From DATFQI01 sp963831105 (GTDB lineage Bacteria; Actinomycetota; Thermoleophilia; Solirubrobacterales; Solirubrobacteraceae): 64,000 bases of DNA. The notes under the pieces are model-generated. The model saw only the letters and a list, made by a program, of their open reading frames with translations. It had not been told where the DNA came from and made no database searches. Shown piece after piece: positions 46,414-55,999 of the stretch (its first letter is position 1; each line of letters starts with the position of its first letter). The DNA lies in NCBI GenBank assembly GCA_963831105.1, contig CAWHOS010000003.1:496001-560000 (forward strand). The letters run 5' to 3'. The translations under genes were made by a program, and so were the position numbers.

Positions 46414-47240
46414 CCGCCGTGCTCGTGACCCTGGCCGTTCTCGCCGTGCTCGCGGTGGCGGTCGCCGCCGCGTCCGTGCGGATCCTGCGCGAGTACGAGC
46501 GCGCCGTCGTGTTCCGGCTCGGCCGGCTGATCGGCGCCAAGGGCCCGGGCGTGGTGCTGCTCGTGCCGCTGATCGACCGGATGGTGCGAGTCTCGCTGCG
46601 CACGCACACGCTCAACGTCCCGGCGCAGGACGTGATCACCTGCGACAACGTGCCGGCTCGCGTGGACGCGGTGGCGTACTTCCGCGTCGTCGACCCGCGC
46701 TCCTCGATCGTCGAGATCGAGAACTACCGCCAGGCCACGTCGCTGATCGCCCAGACGACGCTGCGGGCCGTCCTCGGAAAGGCCGACCTCGACGCGCTGC
46801 TGTCGCAGCGGGAGCAGCTCAACGAGCACCTCCAGCAGATCATCGACGAGCAGACCGAGCCCTGGGGGATCAAGGTCACGACGGTCGAGATCCGCGACGT
46901 CGGCATCCCGTCGGCGATGCAGCGGGCGATGGCCAAGCAGGCCGAGGCCGAGCGCGAGCGCCGCGCGAAGGTGATCAAGGCCGAGGCGGAGGCGCAGGCC
47001 GCCACGCGGCTGGCCGACGCCGCCGAGGTGATCAGCAGGAACCCCGCGACGCTCCAGCTGCGCTATCTGCAGACCCTGTCCGAGATCGGGATCGAGCAGA
47101 ACTCGACGGTGGTCTTCCCGCTGCCGATGGACCTCGTCACGCCGCTGCTGGGCGCCGTGGAGCGGTCCCGGGCCGAGCTCGAGCGCGCCGACGGGGAGCC
47201 GCGGCTGTTCGCTCCGAGGGAGCGCGAGCACGCGACGTAG
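46410..47240 (+). CDS. Slipin/stomatin-like SPFH protein
   Basis: 276 aa from ATG 46410. One N-terminal membrane segment (TAVLVTLAVLAVLAVAVAAASV), then the SPFH core: EYERAVVFRLGRLIGAKGPG, DVITCDNVPARVDAVAYFRVVD, LRAVLGKADLDALLSQRE and IRDVGIPSAMQRAMAKQAEAERERRAKVIKAEAE. The C-terminal coiled coil assembles oligomers. Partner of the NfeD protein encoded directly upstream. Confidence 0.93.
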   Translation: MTAVLVTLAVLAVLAVAVAAASVRILREYERAVVFRLGRLIGAKGPGVVLLVPLIDRMVRVSLRTHTLNVPAQDVITCDNVPARVDAVAYFRVVDPRSSIVEIENYRQATSLIAQTTLRAVLGKADLDALLSQREQLNEHLQQIIDEQTEPWGIKVTTVEIRDVGIPSAMQRAMAKQAEAERERRAKVIKAEAEAQAATRLADAAEVISRNPATLQLRYLQTLSEIGIEQNSTVVFPLPMDLVTPLLGAVERSRAELERADGEPRLFAPREREHAT

Positions 47241-47276
47241 CCACGGGCGGGGGTGTACTAGAGTCCGCGCCCGCTC

Positions 47277-48425
47277 ATGGACCTTCTCGAATACCAGGGC
47301 AAGCAGCTCTTCGCCCGGCACGGTGTGCCCGTGCCCTCCGGCTCCCCCGCGACGACCGTGGAGGAGGCCGTCGCCGCCGCCGACGAGATCGGCTATCCCT
47401 GCGTCGTCAAGGCGCAGGTGCAGATCGGAGGCCGCGGCAAGGCCGGCGGCATCAAGGTCGCCCAGGACCGCCAGGAGGCCGAGGCCCACGCGGAGGCGAT
47501 CCTCGGCATGGACATCCGCGGCCATACGGTGCACGAGGTCTGGATCGAGGCCGCCTCGGACATCGCCGCCGAGTACTACGCCTCGATCGTCTTCGACCGC
47601 GCCGCCAAGCGGCCGCTGGTCATGCTCTCCACGCAGGGCGGCATGGACATCGAGGAGGTCGCCGCGACGCGACCCGACGCGATCGCCCGCCTGCACGTGG
47701 ACCCGCTGCTCGGCTTCCAGGACTTCCACGCCCGCCGGCTGGCCTTCGAGGCCAACGTCGACGCCGACGTCGTGCGCCCGCTCGGCGCGCTGCTGACCAA
47801 GCTCTACGCCGCGTTCGTCGCCGAGGAGGCGATGCTCGTCGAGGTCAACCCGCTGATCGTCACCGGCGACCGCCAGGTCACGGCGCTCGACGCGAAGGTC
47901 ACGCTCGACGACTCCTCCCTGTTCCGCCACGCCGACAACGCGGCGCTGCGCGCCACCAAGGACGAGGACCCGCAGGAGCAGATGGCCCGCGAGCGCGGCC
48001 TGACCTACGTCAAGCTCGACGGCAACGTCGGCATCCTCGGCAACGGCGCCGGCCTGGTCATGTCCACGCTGGACGTCGTCGCCCAGGCGGGCGGCTCGCC
48101 GGCGAACTTCCTCGACGCGGGCGGCGGCTCGAAGGCCGAGGCGATCACCTCCGCCGTCGAGGTGATCCTCTCCAACCCGAACGTCACCGCGGTGCTGTTC
48201 AACATCTTCGGCGGGATCACGCGCTGCGACGAGGTCGCCAAGGGCCTGATCGAGGCGTTCGAGCAGATCAACCCGACCGTGCCCTTCGTGGTGCGGCTCG
48301 ACGGCACCAACGACAAGGAGGGCCGCGAGCTGCTCGCGCAGGCGAACCTCCCCAACGTCCACACGGAGTCCACGATGCTCGGCGCCGCGGAGCGCGTCGT
48401 CGAGCTGGCGGGAGGGGCGAGCTGA
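47277..48425 (+). CDS. sucC: Succinyl-CoA synthetase beta subunit
   Basis: 382 aa from ATG 47277 (MDLLEYQGKQLFARHGVPVP). ATP-grasp domain with KAQVQIGGRGKAGGIKVA, VEVNPLIV and DAKVTLDD. C-terminal CoA-ligase part with LDGNVGILGNGAGLVMSTLD, NFLDAGGGSKAE and NIFGGITRCDEVAKG. With SucD it converts succinyl-CoA to succinate with nucleotide phosphorylation. It also receives the product of the methylmalonyl-CoA mutase at 11230. Confidence 0.96.
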   Translation: MDLLEYQGKQLFARHGVPVPSGSPATTVEEAVAAADEIGYPCVVKAQVQIGGRGKAGGIKVAQDRQEAEAHAEAILGMDIRGHTVHEVWIEAASDIAAEYYASIVFDRAAKRPLVMLSTQGGMDIEEVAATRPDAIARLHVDPLLGFQDFHARRLAFEANVDADVVRPLGALLTKLYAAFVAEEAMLVEVNPLIVTGDRQVTALDAKVTLDDSSLFRHADNAALRATKDEDPQEQMARERGLTYVKLDGNVGILGNGAGLVMSTLDVVAQAGGSPANFLDAGGGSKAEAITSAVEVILSNPNVTAVLFNIFGGITRCDEVAKGLIEAFEQINPTVPFVVRLDGTNDKEGRELLAQANLPNVHTESTMLGAAERVVELAGGAS

Positions 48426-49306
48426 TGGCGATCCTCGTCGACAACGACACGAGGCTCTGCGTCTCGGGCATCACCGGGCGCGAGGGCACGTTCCACGCGA
48501 TGAACAACAAGCGCTACGGGACGCAGGTCGTCTCGGGCGTGACGCCCGGCAAGGGCGGCCAGGACGTCGAGGGCGTCCCGGTGTTCAACACCTTCCACGA
48601 CGCGGTCGAGGAGACCGGCGCCAACACGGCGATGATCTTCGTCCCGCCGCGCTTCGCCGCCGACTCGATCCTCGAGGCCGAGGACGCCGGGATCGCGCTG
48701 ATCATCGCGATCACCGAGGGCATCCCGGCCCACGACGAGCTGCGCGTCTACAACCACATCGCGCGCAATCCGGACGTCCGCCTGGTCGGCCCGAACTGCC
48801 CCGGCATCCTCTCGCCGGGCAAGGCCAACGTCGGCATCATCCCCGCGAGCTTCTTCTCCGAGGGCAACGTCGGCGTCGTCTCGCGCTCGGGCACGCTGAC
48901 CTACCAGATCGGCAACGAGCTGGCCCAGGCCGGCTTCGGCAACTCCACGATCGTCGGCATCGGCGGCGACCCGGTCCCGGGCTCGAGCTTCGTCGACATC
49001 ATCGGGCTCTTCCAGGAGGACCCCGAGACCGAGCTGATCGTGATGGCCGGCGAGATCGGCGGCTCCGCCGAGGAGGAGGCCGCCGAGTTCATCGCCGAGC
49101 ACGTCACGAAGCCGGTCGTCGCCTACATCGCGGGCTTCACCGCGCCGCCCGGCAAGACGATGGGCCACGCGGGCGCGATCGTCTCGGGCACCGCGGGCAC
49201 CGCCGCCGCCAAGCAGGAGGCGCTTGAGTCCAAGGGCGTGCGCGTCGGGCGGACCCCGACCGAGGTCGCGCAGCTCGCCGCCGAGATCGCCGGCTCGCTG
49301 CGCTGA
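48425..49306 (+). CDS. sucD: Succinyl-CoA synthetase alpha subunit
   Basis: 293 aa from ATG 48425, overlapping the sucC stop. CoA-binding N-terminus CVSGITGREGTFHAMNNKRYGT, GVTPGKGGQDVEGVPVFN, and IAITEGIPAHDE. The active-site His lies in KTMGHAGAIVSGTAGTAAAK, with GRTPTEVAQLAAEI at the end. It is the last gene before a REP-like palindrome that sits directly after its stop. Confidence 0.96.
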   Translation: MAILVDNDTRLCVSGITGREGTFHAMNNKRYGTQVVSGVTPGKGGQDVEGVPVFNTFHDAVEETGANTAMIFVPPRFAADSILEAEDAGIALIIAITEGIPAHDELRVYNHIARNPDVRLVGPNCPGILSPGKANVGIIPASFFSEGNVGVVSRSGTLTYQIGNELAQAGFGNSTIVGIGGDPVPGSSFVDIIGLFQEDPETELIVMAGEIGGSAEEEAAEFIAEHVTKPVVAYIAGFTAPPGKTMGHAGAIVSGTAGTAAAKQEALESKGVRVGRTPTEVAQLAAEIAGSLR

Positions 49307-49337
49307 CGCAAGAAAGGTGCCTGACACCTTTCTTGCG
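49307..49337. repeat. REP-like perfect palindrome, probable bidirectional terminator
   Basis: Perfect inverted repeat with 13-base arms CGCAAGAAAGGTG / CACCTTTCTTGCG and loop CCTGA, immediately after the sucD stop and five bases before the stop of the convergent glycosidase gene. It is the same element as at 8558-8590, with the loop reverse-complemented. It can act as a terminator in both directions. Confidence 0.7.
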
Positions 49338-49342
49338 TTTGG

Positions 49343-51013
49343 TCAGACCTTGAACTTCTTCGAGGCCTTCGCGCGGGTGGCCTTGAAGCCGGACTTCGGC
49401 TTGAAGTGGCCGGTGACGCGCCACACGCCGCGCTTCTTGAACGTGTAGCGCACCGTGAAGGCGTGCTTGGCGTCGCGGCTGTAGCGGCTGACCTTCTTCC
49501 AGCGCTTGGCCTTGGTGTCGAACCGCTCGAAGAAGACGTAGCCGCGGCCGTGCGCCAGGCGCGAGATCAGCTTGTTCTTCGAGGCGATCTTGCCCTTGAC
49601 GGCGACCTTGCCGCCGCGGACCTTGCCGACCTTCAGCGTGTAGGCCGTCGGGACCTTGTACGGGTACTTGCCGCCGCCGACGTGGAGGACCTTGGCGACC
49701 GCCTTGCCCTCGTTCTTGGCCTCGTCGCGGGCGTAGGCGACGACCGTGTGCGGCCCGTAGGAGAGGTTCTTGGCCCCGCCCCACTCGAACTTCACGGAGG
49801 CGCCCTTGCCGCTCTTGACGGTCTTGAGCGGGACCTCCTTGCCGTCGACGACGAGGTCGATGTCGTTGACGCCCTCGCCGTCGGTCGCCGTCACGTGGAT
49901 CGGCAGCGAGGTGAGGTACAGCTGGCCGTCGGTCGGCGAGTGGATCGTGACCTGCGGGGCGCCCTGGTCGAGCGTGCCGCCGCACGGGATCGCCCCGACC
50001 GAGCCGGCGTTCTGGAAGGCGGAGAAGGCGGGCTTGCGGGCGAACGTGTCGGTCATCAGGCCGAGGTTGTGCGCGTCGTTGGTGTCGCCCGTCTTGATGT
50101 CGTCGAGGTTGAACCAGGCGGCGACCTTGACGTAGGGGTCGTTGGCCAGGCAGCCGAAGGCCTTCGTCAGGAAGTCGGCCTGCTCGGCCTGGCTGACGCC
50201 GGCGACCTTGGTGCCGGCGCGGCCGCCGCGCTCGCAGGTCGTCGACAGCGTGGGCCAGCCCAGCTCGGTCATCCAGACGGGCTTGTCGTCGCCGTGCGCG
50301 AGCATCACCGCGCGGACCTCGCGGTAGCCCGTGAAGGAGTAGCGGCCGATGCGCCCGTTCGGCTCGCGGTAGTACTCGCGCGGGTCGGTGGTCAGGCAGG
50401 CCGTGTCGGTGTGGACGCCGACGCCGTCGAAGGAGCCCTGGGCGCCGTTGGCGTAGAGCTGCTCGACGAACTCGTAGTCGTTGCCGACGAGCCCGCCGAC
50501 GAGCACGGTCGCGCTCGGGTCGGCGGCCTTGATCGCCGGGTAGGCGGCCTTGAGCAGCGCCGCGTAGGCGCCGGGCTGCGGGCCGTTGGGCCAGAAGGTC
50601 GTGTCGTCGGCCTCGTTCCAGACCTCGTAGTCGACGCCGAGGCCCCTGAGCTGGGTCGCGAGGTCGGTCGCCGACGGCGGAGTACTGCGCCGGCGAGGTC
50701 ATGTTGCACGCGGTCGCCCGTGACGCGTGAGCAGCACGCGCAGGCCGCGGGCCTGGGCCTTGTCGCGAACTGCTTGAACTTGGTGATCTCGAACTCGCGG
50801 GTGCCGCCCGTGAGCGACGTTCCAGGAGGCGAAGGAGCGGATCGTCTTCGCGCGGGAGTCGGTCACGTTGTCGCCACCCGCCCGTGCGGGTCGCCGGTCG
50901 GCGCTGAGGGCGGTGACGTTGATGCCCGGGGTCGCCGCCTGGGCGGCCGCCGCGGGGACGAGGAGGGCGGTGGCGAGGGCCAGCGCGGCGAGCAGTCGGC
51001 GGGGAGCATTCAT
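49343..51013 (-). CDS. Secreted glycoside hydrolase-like protein, GH-A clan (frameshifted 50640-50880)
   Basis: About 555 aa. Signal peptide MNAPRRLLAALALATALLVP from ATG 51013. Reading across frames gives SRAKTIRSFASWNV, AQARGLRVLLTVTGD, a VDYEVWNEADDTTFWPNG acid/base Glu motif and VWMTELGWPTLS with the likely nucleophile Glu, as in GH39/GH5-type barrels. After the barrel come an Ig-like domain (HSPTDGQLYLTSLPIHVTAT) and a basic beta-rich C-terminal domain (LKVGKVRGGKVAVKGKI) related in style to the modules of the other secreted proteins here. Several indels lie between 50640 and 50880. A sigma-28-like promoter precedes it. Confidence 0.78.
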
Positions 51014-51023
51014 CACCCATAAA

Positions 51024-51050
51024 GCAACGGCAAATGGGCGGAGAACTTGA
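51024..51050 (-). promoter_or_regulatory. Sigma-28 (FliA/WhiG)-like promoter
   Basis: On the minus strand TCAAGTTC, 11 bases, then GCCGTTGC, against the consensus TAAAGTTT-N11-GCCGATAA. The spacer is exact and the GCCG core is intact. The glycosidase ATG lies 11 bases downstream, so the transcript would be nearly leaderless. Confidence 0.45.
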
Positions 51051-51079
51051 GTGATGCGTGGCGACGTATGCTGGGAGCC

Positions 51080-52173
51080 ATGGCCACGATCTCCTTCGCA
51101 CGGGGCGCCCCGTCGCTCGACATCGTCGACGTGGAGGGCCTCCAGGAGGCCGCGCAGCGCGCCTTCGCAGACGACCCGGCGGGCACCACCGCCTACGGCA
51201 CCTCCGTCGGCTACGTGCCGCTGCGCGAGTGGATCGCCGAGCAGCACGGCGTCGAGGTCGACCAGGTGCTCGTCACCAACGGCTCGATGCAGGCCGACGC
51301 GTTCCTGTTCCAGCTGCTCGTCGACGCGGGCGACGCCGTCGTCGTCGAGTCGCCGACCTACGACCGCACGCTGCTGAACCTGCGCAACCGCGGCGCCGAC
51401 GTGCGCATGGTGCCGCTGCGAGACCGACGGGATCGACACCGACGCGCTCGCGTCGCTGCTCGTCGGAGGGCGTGCGCCCGACGCTCGCGCACGTGATCCC
51501 GAACTTCCAGAACCCCGCGGGCTACACGCTCAGCGCGGCCAAGCGCGCGCAGCTGCTCGAGCTCGCCTCCGAGCACGACTTCACGATCTTCGAGGACGAC
51601 CCCTACATCTCGATCCGCTTCGAGGGCGAGGGGCTGCCGACGATGCTCTCGCAGGACGACGCCGGCAAGGTCGTCTACGCGTCGTCGTTCTCCAAGACGG
51701 TCTGCCCGGGCATCCGCGTCGGCTACCTGGTCGGCCCGCAGGCGGTGATCAAGCAGATCCAGGGGATCGCGACGAACACCTACATCTCGCCGAACATGGT
51801 CGCCCAGTCGATCGTCAACCAGTTCTGCCGCTCCGGCCGGATCGAGTCGGCGATCGCGACGGTCAAGGACGCGCTGCGCGCCCGCCGCGACGCGGTGATC
51901 ACGGCGCTCGAGCGCGAGCTGCCGGAGGCCACCTTCGCGCGGCCGGAGGGCGGCTACTTCATGTGGGTCGAGCTGCCCGAGGCGGTCGACGTGGCCGAGC
52001 TCGAGAAGGCCGCCAAGGAGCGCGACGTCGTGTTCGTCAAGGGCACGGACTTCCTGCTCGAGGGCGGGCGCAACACGCTGCGGCTGGCCTACTCGGGCGT
52101 GACGCCGGAGCAGATCGACGAGGGCATCACCCGCCTGGCGGACGCGATGCGCTCGCTCGGGGTGGCCGCCTAG
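51080..52173 (+). CDS. PLP aminotransferase, AADAT/kynurenine aminotransferase-like (two frameshifts)
   Basis: About 364 aa from ATG 51080. Fold-type I aminotransferase of the MocR/2-aminoadipate aminotransferase type without a DNA-binding domain: ARGAPSLDIVDVEGLQEAA, YGTSVGYVPLREWIAEQHG, VTNGSMQADAFLFQLL, NFQNPAGYTLS, FEDDPYISIRFEGE and the PLP-lysine motif YASSFSKTVCPGIRVGYLVG. Single extra bases near 51421 and 51467 break the frame (length 3n+2). With the arylformamidase-like and kynureninase genes that follow, a kynurenine or aromatic-amino-acid transaminase role is plausible. Confidence 0.87.
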
Positions 52174-52182
52174 GAGGCGGCG

Positions 52183-52948
52183 CTGCGCGTCGAGCGCCAC
52201 GACTACGGGCGCGGCCGCTCGCAGTTCGGCGAGCTGTATGTGCCGGACGACGGCGGCGAGCCGGCGCCCGTCGCCGTCGTGATCCACGGCGGCTTCTGGC
52301 GCGCCCGCTACGGCCGCAAGCTGATGCGGCCGCTGTGCCGTGACCTGGCCGAGCGCGGCTGGATCGCGTGGAACGTCGAGTACCGGCGGCTCGGGCGGGT
52401 CTCCGGCGGCGGCTGGCCGACGACGTTCGGCGACGTCGCCTGCGCGATCGACCACCTGGCGGAGATCCGCACGGACGCGCGGCTGGACCTCGGGCGCGTG
52501 GTCGCGATCGGGCACTCGGCGGGCGGGCACCTGGCGGCGTGGGCGGCGGCCCGCCCGCGGCTGCCGGAGGGCGCGCCGGGCGCGGGGCCGCGCGTGCCGG
52601 TGACCGCGGCGGTCTCGCAGGCCGGCGTCGTGGACCTGCGGCTGGCGTACGAGCTGCGCGCTGTCGGACGGCGTCGTCGGCGACCTGCTCGGCGGCGGCC
52701 CGGACCGCTTCGCCGCGCGCTACGCGCTCGCCTCCCCGGCCGAGCTCGTCCCGCTCGGCGTGCCCGTGCTGCTCACCCACGGCGGGCGCGACGACATCGT
52801 GCCGCCGTCGGTCAGCGAGGCCTACGCCGCGACCGCGCGGGCCGCCGGCGACGAGGTGGAGCTCGTGTCGCTCGCCGAAGAGGACCACTACGGCCACATC
52901 GACCCGGCCAACCCGCTGTGGGCGGCCGTGGTGGAATGGCTGGCGTGA
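52183..52948 (+). CDS. Alpha/beta hydrolase, kynurenine formamidase-like (frameshifted near 52665)
   Basis: About 255 aa. The fold clearly starts before the first GTG (52240), with RVERHDYGRGRSQFGELYVP in frame after the aminotransferase stop, so the start may be CTG 52183 or be hidden by an indel. HGGFWR oxyanion motif, nucleophile elbow GHSAGGHLAAW, Asp in THGGRDDIVPP and His in EEDHYGHIDPANP. One extra base near 52665 separates RLAYELR from LSDGVVGDLLGGGPDR. The HGG-W and GHSAG motifs and the adjacent kynureninase suggest N-formylkynurenine hydrolysis. Confidence 0.8.
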
Positions 52949-54175
52949 CGGACCGCGCGCAGGCCGAGGCGCTCGACGCCGCCGACCCGCTCGCGGGCTT
53001 CCGGGCGCGCTTCGAGCTGGGCGACGAGCGGGAGATCTACCTCGACGGGAACTCGCTCGGGCGCCTCCCCGTCGCCGCGCGCGAGCGCGTGCTGGCCGTG
53101 CTCGACGAGTGGAGCTCCGACGTGGTCTCGGGCTGGCCGCGCTGGATCGACCTGCCGCTGAGCGCCGGCGACGCGCTCGGGGCGCTGCTCGGCGCCGCGC
53201 CCGGCGAGGTGATCGCCACGGACTCGGTGACCGTCGAACCTCTACAAGCTCGCGTGCGCCGCGCTCGACGCCCGCGGCCGCGGCGCGCTCGTCACCGACC
53301 GCGGGAACTTCCCGACCGACCGCTACGTGCTCGAGGGGATCGCGGCCGCGCGCGGGCTCGAGCTGCGGATCTTCGACAGCGACCCGCTCGACGGGCCCGT
53401 CCCGGACGACCTCGCCGGCCTGCGCGAGGGCGACGTCGCCGTGCTCTCGCACGTGGCGTACCGCTCGGGCGCGCTGGCCGACATGGCGGCGCTGACGGCC
53501 GCCGCGCGCTCGCGCGGGGCGACGCTGATCTGGGACCTCTCGCACTCCGCCGGCGCGGTGCCCGTCGACCTGCGCGGCGCGGGCGCCGAGCTCGCGGTCG
53601 GCTGCACCTACAAGTACCTCAACGCCGGGCCGGGCGCGCCCGGCTACCTGTACGTCGCCTCCGAGCTGCAGCAGCAGCTGCGCTCGCCGGTCCAGGGCTG
53701 GTTCGGCCAGCGCGAGCAGTTCGCCATGGAGCGCGACTACGACCCCGTGCCCGGGATCGGGCGCTTCCTCGCCGGCACCCCGCCGATCCTGCAGCTCGCC
53801 GCCGTCGAGGAGGGCGCGAAGCTGACCGCCGAGGCCGGGATGGAGGCGATCCGCGCGAAGTCCGTCGCGCTGACGGAGCTGATCGTGGCCTTGCACGACG
53901 AGTGGCTGGAGCCGCTCGGCTTCTCGCTCGGCTCACCGCGCGAGGCCGCCCGCCGCGGCTCGCACGTGTCGCTCAACCACCCGCGGGCGTGGACGTTCAC
54001 CCGCGCCCTGATCGACGCCGGCGTGACGCCCGACTTCCGCGGCCCGGACTCGATCCGCCTCGGCGTCGCGCCGCTCTACACCAGCTTCGGCGAGGTCTGG
54101 GACGCGCTCGACCGCCTGCGGGCGATCGCGCGGCGCGAGGACCTGCCGGACGCGCCGCCCGCCCGGGTCACCTAG
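52945..54175 (+). CDS. kynU: Kynureninase (frameshifted near 53238)
   Basis: About 410 aa from GTG 52945, overlapping the hydrolase stop. PLP enzyme cleaving kynurenine to anthranilate and alanine. Signature IYLDGNSLGRLP, then GWPRWIDLPL, DSVTVNLYKLACAAL (restored by removing one G near 53238), FPTDRYVLEG, WDLSHSAGAVPVDL and the PLP-lysine block CTYKYLNAGPGAPGYLYV, followed by GWFGQREQFAM and FLAGTPPILQL. The last residues overlap the stop of the convergent DtxR gene. Tryptophan 2,3-dioxygenase is not seen in the window. Confidence 0.92.
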
Positions 54176-54886
54176 CGGCCATACCGGTCCTTGGAGAGCA
54201 CGAGCTGCTCGGGCAGCGCCACCCGCGGAGGCGGTGACGGGTCGGCGCGGACGGACACCGTCTCGGCGACGGAGCGGGTCAGCGTCGCGGTGGCCCCGCC
54301 GAAGTCGACGGACACCGACTCGGGGTCGGACCCGGCGACCGTGCCCTCGCGACCCGGCTCCAGACCCTCGGCCTTGAACAGGTGCAGGAGCTCCTCGGCC
54401 TCGTTCTCGAAGCGCAGGATCGTGACGCTTGGCGCCCTGCTCGACGTCGGCCAGCGGCACGGCGGGGATCCGCTCGCCGGGCTGGATCGGGTGGCCGTGC
54501 GGGCACGTCTTGGCGTCGCCGATCGCGGCCATCATCTTCGCCTCGACCTGCGGCGACATCCAGTGCTCGAGCCGCTCGGCCTCCTCGTGCACCTCGTCCC
54601 ACGGGATCTCGAGGATGTCGGTCAGGAAGCGCTCGATCAGCCGGTGGCGGCGGACGATGTCCTCGGCGTGCTCGCGCCCGTTGTCGGTGAAGGCGATCGA
54701 CTTGTCGGCGCCGCGGGTGATGTAGCCGTCGCGCTCGAGCCGCCCGACCATCTCGTGCACGGTCGGCGCGGAGAGCTGCATGGCGCGCGCCACGTTGGCG
54801 CCCGTCATCGGGAGCCCGGCCTCCTGGAGCCAGAAGATGGTCTGGAGGTACTCCTCCTCGGCGACGGTCGCGTGGTCGTGGGCCAT
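54172..54886 (-). CDS. DtxR/MntR-family metal-dependent regulator (frameshifted near 54432)
   Basis: About 238 aa from ATG 54886 (alternative ATG 54895 adds MTR). Winged helix EEEYLQTIFWLQEAGLPMTGANVARAM and LSAPTVHEMVGRLERDGYITRG, then the metal-binding/dimer domain RHRLIERFLTDILEIPWDEVHEEAERLEHWMSPQVE and CPHGHPIQPG. After a frameshift near 54432 the SH3-like C-terminal domain reads VTILRFENEAEELLHLFKAEGL. Represses metal uptake or related genes when Fe or Mn is bound; its targets here are unknown. Divergent from the SDR gene by 24 bases. Confidence 0.9.
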
Positions 54887-54910
54887 GCGGGTCATCGTAT
54901 CTTCACGCGG

Positions 54911-55704
54911 ATGCACATCGACGCCGGGACTCGCGCCCTCGTGACGGGCGCCAGCAAGGGGATCGGGAAGGCGCTCGCGGAGGCGCTCGCGGCCCGCGGC
55001 GCCACCGTCGGGCTCGCCGCCCGCGGCGCGGACGAGCTCTCGGAGCTCGCCGGGGCGCTGGGGCCGTGCGCGATCGCGCTGCCCTGCGACGTCGGCTCGG
55101 CCGAGGAGGTCGGGGCGGCGGTCGAGCGCTTCGTGGCGCAGGCCGGCGGGCTGGACCTCGCGATCGCGAACGCCGGGATCGCGCACTACGGCCGCTTCGA
55201 GGACCAGGACCCCGAGCTGCACGAGCGGATGACGCGGGTCAACTGGCTCGGCACCGCGAACACCGCGCGGGCCGCCCTGCCGCACCTGCGCGCGGGCGGC
55301 GGGGGCCAGCTCGTGATCGTCTCGTCCGGTGCGGGGCTGCGGGCGTTCCCGGAGGCCGCCGTCTACGGCGCCACGAAGGCGGCCCAGCGGGCGTTCGCCG
55401 AGGCGCTGCGCCACGAGCTCGCGGGCACCGGTGTCTCCGTGACGACCGTCTATCCGGGCGAGATCGCGAGCTCGTTGCACGACCACGAGAAGGCGACGAT
55501 GCCCGAGTGGTACCACGGGGATTCGCAGGCGGCCCCGGCTTCGCGAGCTCGCCGAGGCCGTGCTGCGCGGCGTGGAGGCGTGACCGGCGCAGCGTGGCGT
55601 ACCCGCGGGAGGTGCGGTTGCTCGCGCTCAACTCGGTCGCGCCCGGGTTGGTGGATCGGCTGCTCCGACGGCTCCGCGGGCCGTCAGTCGCTCCGCGGCG
55701 CTGA
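54911..55704 (+). CDS. Short-chain dehydrogenase/reductase (two frameshifts near 55528 and 55580)
   Basis: About 264 aa from ATG 54911. Classical SDR: NAD(P) motif LVTGASKGIGKALAEALA, LPCDVGSAEE, AIANAGIAHYG (NAG), VIVSSGAG (catalytic Ser) and AAVYGATKAAQRAFAEAL (YxxxK), then YPGEIASSLH. Two single extra bases near the C-terminus break the frame; removing them restores LRELAEAVLRGVEADRRSVAYPREVRLLALN. A C-terminal RRLRGPSVAPRR follows. The substrate is unknown. Confidence 0.87.
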
Positions 55705-55715
55705 CCGAGAACGTC

Positions 55716-55973
55716 AACTGCGGCTGGGTAGGGAGGTGAGGGATCCGCCCGTCCCGGCGGTCCCCCGCCCGCGCCGCCGCGCCACCGGCCCGCCGCGCCA
55801 CCACTCCGCCGCGCGGCCGCGCCGGGCGCGTTCGTGCTGCTGCGAGCCAAGTGGAGTCACTTTGCGGGCTATAGGCCGGTCAATCGACTCCACCCGGCCG
55901 AACGCGTAACGGAGCTGCGCCGGCATGCGACGCAACGGCCCCGAAACCCCCACCTCCCTACCCAGCCGCAGTT
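55716..55973. mobile_element. 258-bp MITE-like element with 23-bp perfect terminal inverted repeats
   Basis: Bases 55716-55738 (AACTGCGGCTGGGTAGGGAG and three more) are repeated exactly, reverse-complemented, at 55951-55973. The repeats stop abruptly at both ends. The interior has no convincing gene but contains a further inverted repeat at 55851-55893. I see no clear target-site duplication. A non-autonomous transposon, an invertible segment or a structured RNA are possible; the exact long-range symmetry in unselected DNA would be unusual by chance. Confidence 0.5.
55851..55893. repeat. Nested inverted repeat inside the 258-bp element
   Basis: Perfect 8-base arms GTGGAGTC / GACTCCAC enclose 27 bases that contain a further near-palindrome GGGCTATAGGCC. 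Could form a two-part hairpin in RNA or single-stranded DNA. Confidence 0.45.
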
Positions 55974-55999
55974 CGAGCCCAGCAGGGCGCGGAGCGCCC

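Larger units (their letters stand above)
55705..55999. other. Intergenic region holding a terminal-inverted-repeat element
   Basis: No gene I can support lies between the SDR stop and the LysR stop. Open frames here have the composition of shadow frames. Nearly all of the region is taken up by the inverted-repeat-bounded element described separately. Confidence 0.5.

Noticed and set aside
55714..55953. 79-codon minus-strand frame within the inverted-repeat element
   Set aside because: No ribosome site, Arg/Gly-biased composition typical of shadow frames, and it crosses the left repeat.
55960..55990. tRNA T-loop-like GTTCGAGCCC
   Set aside because: No matching T-stem, anticodon arm or acceptor stem could be built around it; it is the edge of the inverted repeat.
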